From NCBI GenBank assembly GCA_003512825.1, contig DOOI01000041.1, positions 1-11,923 on the forward strand: 11,923 bases of DNA. The letters run 5' to 3'. Positions 9,611-11,923 of the stretch are shown here, one piece after another. Each line of letters starts with the position of its first letter. Position 1 is the stretch's first letter. Both the position numbers and the translations under genes were made by a program. Under the pieces are notes generated by a model. That model saw only the letters and a program-made list of their open reading frames with translations. It was not told the DNA's origin and made no database searches. The stretch comes from Paracoccaceae bacterium. GTDB lineage: Bacteria > Pseudomonadota > Alphaproteobacteria > Rhodobacterales > Rhodobacteraceae.

Positions 9611-9718
9611 GGGATTTTATCCGTTTATTTTGCTGCTCTGTTTCGACTTTACCATACCTGCGTGGCAAAAGGAATCATCTCGCGCCACGCATCACAAACC
9701 TGTCACACCCCCCCCCGA
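9611..9718 (-). other. tolB-pal intergenic region with inverted repeat and G9 tract
   Basis: This 108-bp gap has no gene. It holds an inverted repeat with eight-base perfect arms (TGCGTGGC at 9691-9684 and GCCACGCA at 9666-9659 on the minus strand) around a 17-base loop, and a run of nine G (9716-9708) five bases past the tolB stop codon. No U tract follows the stem, so it is a poor terminator; it may be a processing or stabilising element that lets pal be expressed more strongly than tolB. A weak TAAAGT hexamer (on the minus strand at about 9653-9648) exists but has no good -35 partner. Confidence 0.5.
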
Positions 9719-11035
9719 TCAGGGCTGGAGTGGTGACCATGCGGGATCAGAGGCCCCGCCGCCTGTCGGCACGCGCTTGAGGTTGCGCCCTGAAATATCG
9801 ACCGAATAAAGGCTCGACTCGCCGCTTGCGCCTTGGGTCTCGCGCGCAAACATCAACACGCGGCCATTTGGAGCCCAAGTTGGGCCTTCGTCGAGGAAGG
9901 AGGCGGTCAGCAAGCGCTCTTCGGAGCCATCGGTTCGCATGACGCCAATATGGAAGCGCCCGTTGTTTTGCTTGGTAAAGGCGACAAGGTCACCGCGTGG
10001 CGACCAAACGGGCGTGCCATAGCGGCCTTGGCCGAAGGAGATCCGCTTTGGCTCGCCGCCGTTTGCGGGCATGATGTAAAGTTGCTGTGTGCCGGAGCGG
10101 TCGCTCTCAAAGACAATCTGACTACCATCGGGACTGAATGATGGTGCGGTTTCAATTGAAGGCGCGTTGGTGAGGCGTTGTGCGCCGCTGCCGCTGATAT
10201 CCATTCGCCACAAGTCGGTATTGCCGCCTTGGGTGAGCGAAAAGATCACCGTCCGGCCATCGGGACCAAAGCGAGGAGCAAAGGCCATGTCCCCCGGAGG
10301 GATCGGCAATTCGCGTTTGCCGACATTGGCCACATCCATCACATAGATGCGGGGAAACCCGGTTTCATAGCTTGTATAAAGGATGCGATCCCCGGTCGGA
10401 GAAAAGCGTGGTGCCAGCACCAAGGCATTGGAATCGGTCAGATATTGAACATTCGCGCCATCATAATCCATAATTCCCAAGCGCTTTTTGCGGTCGGCTT
10501 TACCGCCCGTTTCAGCGACATGAACCACGCGGCTGTCGAAGTAGCCGCCTTCGCCCGTGATCCGGCTGTAGACCGCATCGGCCACCTTATGTGCGATGCG
10601 ACGCCAGCCATCCTCGGTGCCTTGGAATTGCAAGCCAGACCCAAGCTCTTGTCCGGCGAACACGTCGTAAAGACGGAATTTGACAGTGAGTTGCCCACCG
10701 CCAGCCGTGACCGCGCCGGAAATCAGGGCCTGGGCATTGATCGCTTTCCAATCCGCATATTGAACCGGTGCGCCAAAGCTGGTGATTTGGCTGATAAAGG
10801 CCTGTTCGGGGATTTCGCGGAAAAGCCCTGTGCCAGCAAGGTCGGCCGCGACGACGCGGGCGATTTCAGTGGCTAGCCCACCTGCCCCGCTGTTTTCGGC
10901 GACAAATTTGGGCACCGCGAAGGGCAATGGCTCAATCACGCCTTCGGTAATTTCAATCCGCAGAGGGCCGTTTTGAGCCAGAGCCGGTGCGGCACCTGCC
11001 AATAGAGCCAGAGCGACAGTCAGAGCACGTAGCAT
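9719..11035 (-). CDS. tolB: Tol-Pal system periplasmic protein TolB
   Basis: TolB is a soluble periplasmic protein that shuttles between Pal and TolA during outer-membrane constriction. The 438-residue precursor has a signal peptide ending APALA (cleavage after about residue 20). An N-terminal alpha/beta domain with [20 protein letters not shown] follows, then a six-bladed beta-propeller whose blades show repeated [24 protein letters not shown] and WSPRGDLV strands, each followed by an SYETGF/QGGNTD/DRSGTQ turn. Length is normal for the family (about 430-450). Two start codons are nested: GTG at 11038 and ATG at 11035. I chose ATG, as its distance to the AGGAT upstream is eight bases and it overlaps the tolA stop as TGATG; GTG would add one residue. 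Coupling to tolA is implied. Confidence 0.96.
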   Translation of the reverse strand: MLRALTVALALLAGAAPALAQNGPLRIEITEGVIEPLPFAVPKFVAENSGAGGLATEIARVVAADLAGTGLFREIPEQAFISQITSFGAPVQYADWKAINAQALISGAVTAGGGQLTVKFRLYDVFAGQELGSGLQFQGTEDGWRRIAHKVADAVYSRITGEGGYFDSRVVHVAETGGKADRKKRLGIMDYDGANVQYLTDSNALVLAPRFSPTGDRILYTSYETGFPRIYVMDVANVGKRELPIPPGDMAFAPRFGPDGRTVIFSLTQGGNTDLWRMDISGSGAQRLTNAPSIETAPSFSPDGSQIVFESDRSGTQQLYIMPANGGEPKRISFGQGRYGTPVWSPRGDLVAFTKQNNGRFHIGVMRTDGSEERLLTASFLDEGPTWAPNGRVLMFARETQGASGESSLYSVDISGRNLKRVPTGGGASDPAWSPLQP

Positions 11036-11923
11036 CACTTGATCCTCATCTTCTCGGGATTGAATACCATCTCAATCTCACGCCAATGGTCATATTTTTC
11101 ACGGGGAAGGTTAAAGCCGGAGGCCCCGCAACGGATGATCGCACGTCGGGCTGCCTCGTAGGCCTGCCCAGCGGCGGCATCGCTGCCTCCTTCGAAGCCG
11201 AGCATCCGGATGGAACCCGTGTTCGGCTTGCCGTCTTCGTTCATCTCGACAACAACGGTAACAGTCACTCGGAGCGCGTCGGACGAGAGCGCGCCGACGT
11301 TCCAGCATTGTTGCACCGCCACACGGAGTGCGTCTTTTTCGCCTGCGGTCATTGGCGGGCCAGAGGCGGCAGCCCCTGTGCCACTGGCGTCTGCGGGCGC
11401 AGTCGCGCCAGCGAGCGCTTCGGCCAAGGCGCTATTGACCGCGTCTTGGGCAGCAGGTTTTTCCGTGGGTTTGGCGGCGGCGGTTTCCGCAGGCTTTTCG
11501 GCTGGTTTCTCAGTCGGTTTCTCAGTCGGTTTCGCAGCAGCAGGTCGGGTCTTGGGCCGCATGGAAGAGACAGGCGCGGCAGCGGGCTTTTGATCGGCCT
11601 CCGTGGCAATCTGCGTTGTGGCCTCTTCGGGCTGGGCGGCGTCTTGCTCTTCGACTGTCTCCGCCTCTGGCGCCTTCTCGGGCGACACGGCCTCTTGGGG
11701 GGCTTCGGCGGCTTTGGTGTCAGGTTCGGGCTGGGCCACAGGGATAGGGGCCACGCGGGGCACGGGGCGCGGCACGGGACGATCGGAGGTTTCAGGCGAT
11801 AGAACCACGGTTTCTTGTGGCGGAGGCGCGATGACCGGCGGCTCGGAGCTGACTTCGGCCTCTTGCGGCTGTGGCAGGGCTTCGGGCGGCGTTTCGGGTA
11901 AGGGGGCCTCGGTCTTGGGCGGT
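11035..11923 (-). CDS. tolA: Cell division and transport protein TolA (partial, C-terminal part)
   Basis: TolA is an inner-membrane protein that spans the periplasm, linking the TolQ-TolR motor to TolB-Pal. The 295 codons present reach the right edge with no stop, so the N-terminal membrane anchor lies outside. The visible part starts Pro/Glu-rich ([17 protein letters not shown]), continues as a low-complexity Ala/Pro/Glu/Lys linker, includes four-residue repeats of the type KPTE/KPAE, and ends in a compact C-terminal domain of about 110 residues. That domain has two Cys (in QQCWN and IIRCG), typical of TolA-III, and the end EKMRIK. No true start codon is in the window; a GTG at 11808 lies inside the linker and is not the start. 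Position directly before tolB confirms the identity. Confidence 0.9.
   Translation of the reverse strand, partial: PPKTEAPLPETPPEALPQPQEAEVSSEPPVIAPPPQETVVLSPETSDRPVPRPVPRVAPIPVAQPEPDTKAAEAPQEAVSPEKAPEAETVEEQDAAQPEEATTQIATEADQKPAAAPVSSMRPKTRPAAAKPTEKPTEKPAEKPAETAAAKPTEKPAAQDAVNSALAEALAGATAPADASGTGAAASGPPMTAGEKDALRVAVQQCWNVGALSSDALRVTVTVVVEMNEDGKPNTGSIRMLGFEGGSDAAAGQAYEAARRAIIRCGASGFNLPREKYDHWREIEMVFNPEKMRIK
11504..11535 (-). repeat. 12-bp tandem repeat in tolA coding KPTE units
   Basis: On the plus strand ggtttctcagtc occurs twice head to tail (11504-11515, 11516-11527) and a third degenerate copy follows (ggtttcgc...). Each unit encodes four residues (KPTE/EKPT) of the periplasmic linker of TolA, so gain or loss of units would lengthen or shorten the linker without a frameshift. 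A similar KPTEKP occurs again further along the linker. Confidence 0.7.

Noticed and set aside
10178..10876. 232-codon plus-strand open frame opposite tolB (similar ones opposite tilS and tolA)
   Set aside because: Lies wholly inside a clear gene on the other strand and shows no domain or start signals. The frame opposite tolA is Gly/Arg/Leu repetitive because TolA is low complexity.

Overview
The window is a compact stretch of an alphaproteobacterial chromosome, most likely from the Rhodobacterales (Roseobacter/Rhodobacter group). I infer this from the high G+C content, the gene order around the Tol-Pal genes, and the style of the proteins: a Pal with a Cys pair near its C-terminus, an FtsH of about 636 residues, and a Pro/Ala/Glu-rich TolA. 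All eleven genes I accept are on the minus strand, so transcription runs from high to low coordinates. I see no tRNA or rRNA gene, mobile element, CRISPR array, prophage or sign of recent transfer.

Layout in the direction of transcription. (1) Cell envelope block: tolA (5' end beyond the right edge), tolB, pal and cpoB. These are the periplasmic and outer-membrane parts of the Tol-Pal machine, which constricts the outer membrane at division; tolQ and tolR are expected just outside. (2) tilS, the tRNA-Ile lysidine synthetase, overlaps the end of cpoB, and ftsH, the membrane-anchored ATP-dependent protease, follows. The 127-bp tilS-ftsH gap holds a plausible heat-shock (RpoH) type promoter, a small hairpin and a good ribosome binding site placed for a TTG start. 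(3) A tightly packed trio follows: tam (GTG start, overlapping the ftsH stop), corA and a small MOSC-domain gene (TGATG overlap). (4) One-carbon block: fhs, after a 209-bp leader with several inverted repeats, then folD, cut by the left edge. A UUCG-capped hairpin lies just after the fhs stop.

The Tol-Pal genes act together. TolA spans the periplasm and TolB relays to Pal, which binds peptidoglycan; CpoB links this to cell-wall synthesis. FolD and Fhs both make or consume 10-formyl-tetrahydrofolate, so they form a functional pair. FtsH and TilS are housekeeping. The roles of the MOSC protein and of Tam in this organism are less certain.

I found no convincing undescribed multi-gene system. 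The observations most worth testing are the RpoH-like promoter with TTG start at ftsH, the structured fhs leader, an in-phase slippery A8 run near the fhs start, the inverted repeat and G9 tract between tolB and pal, and the chain of overlapping genes with GTG/TTG starts.
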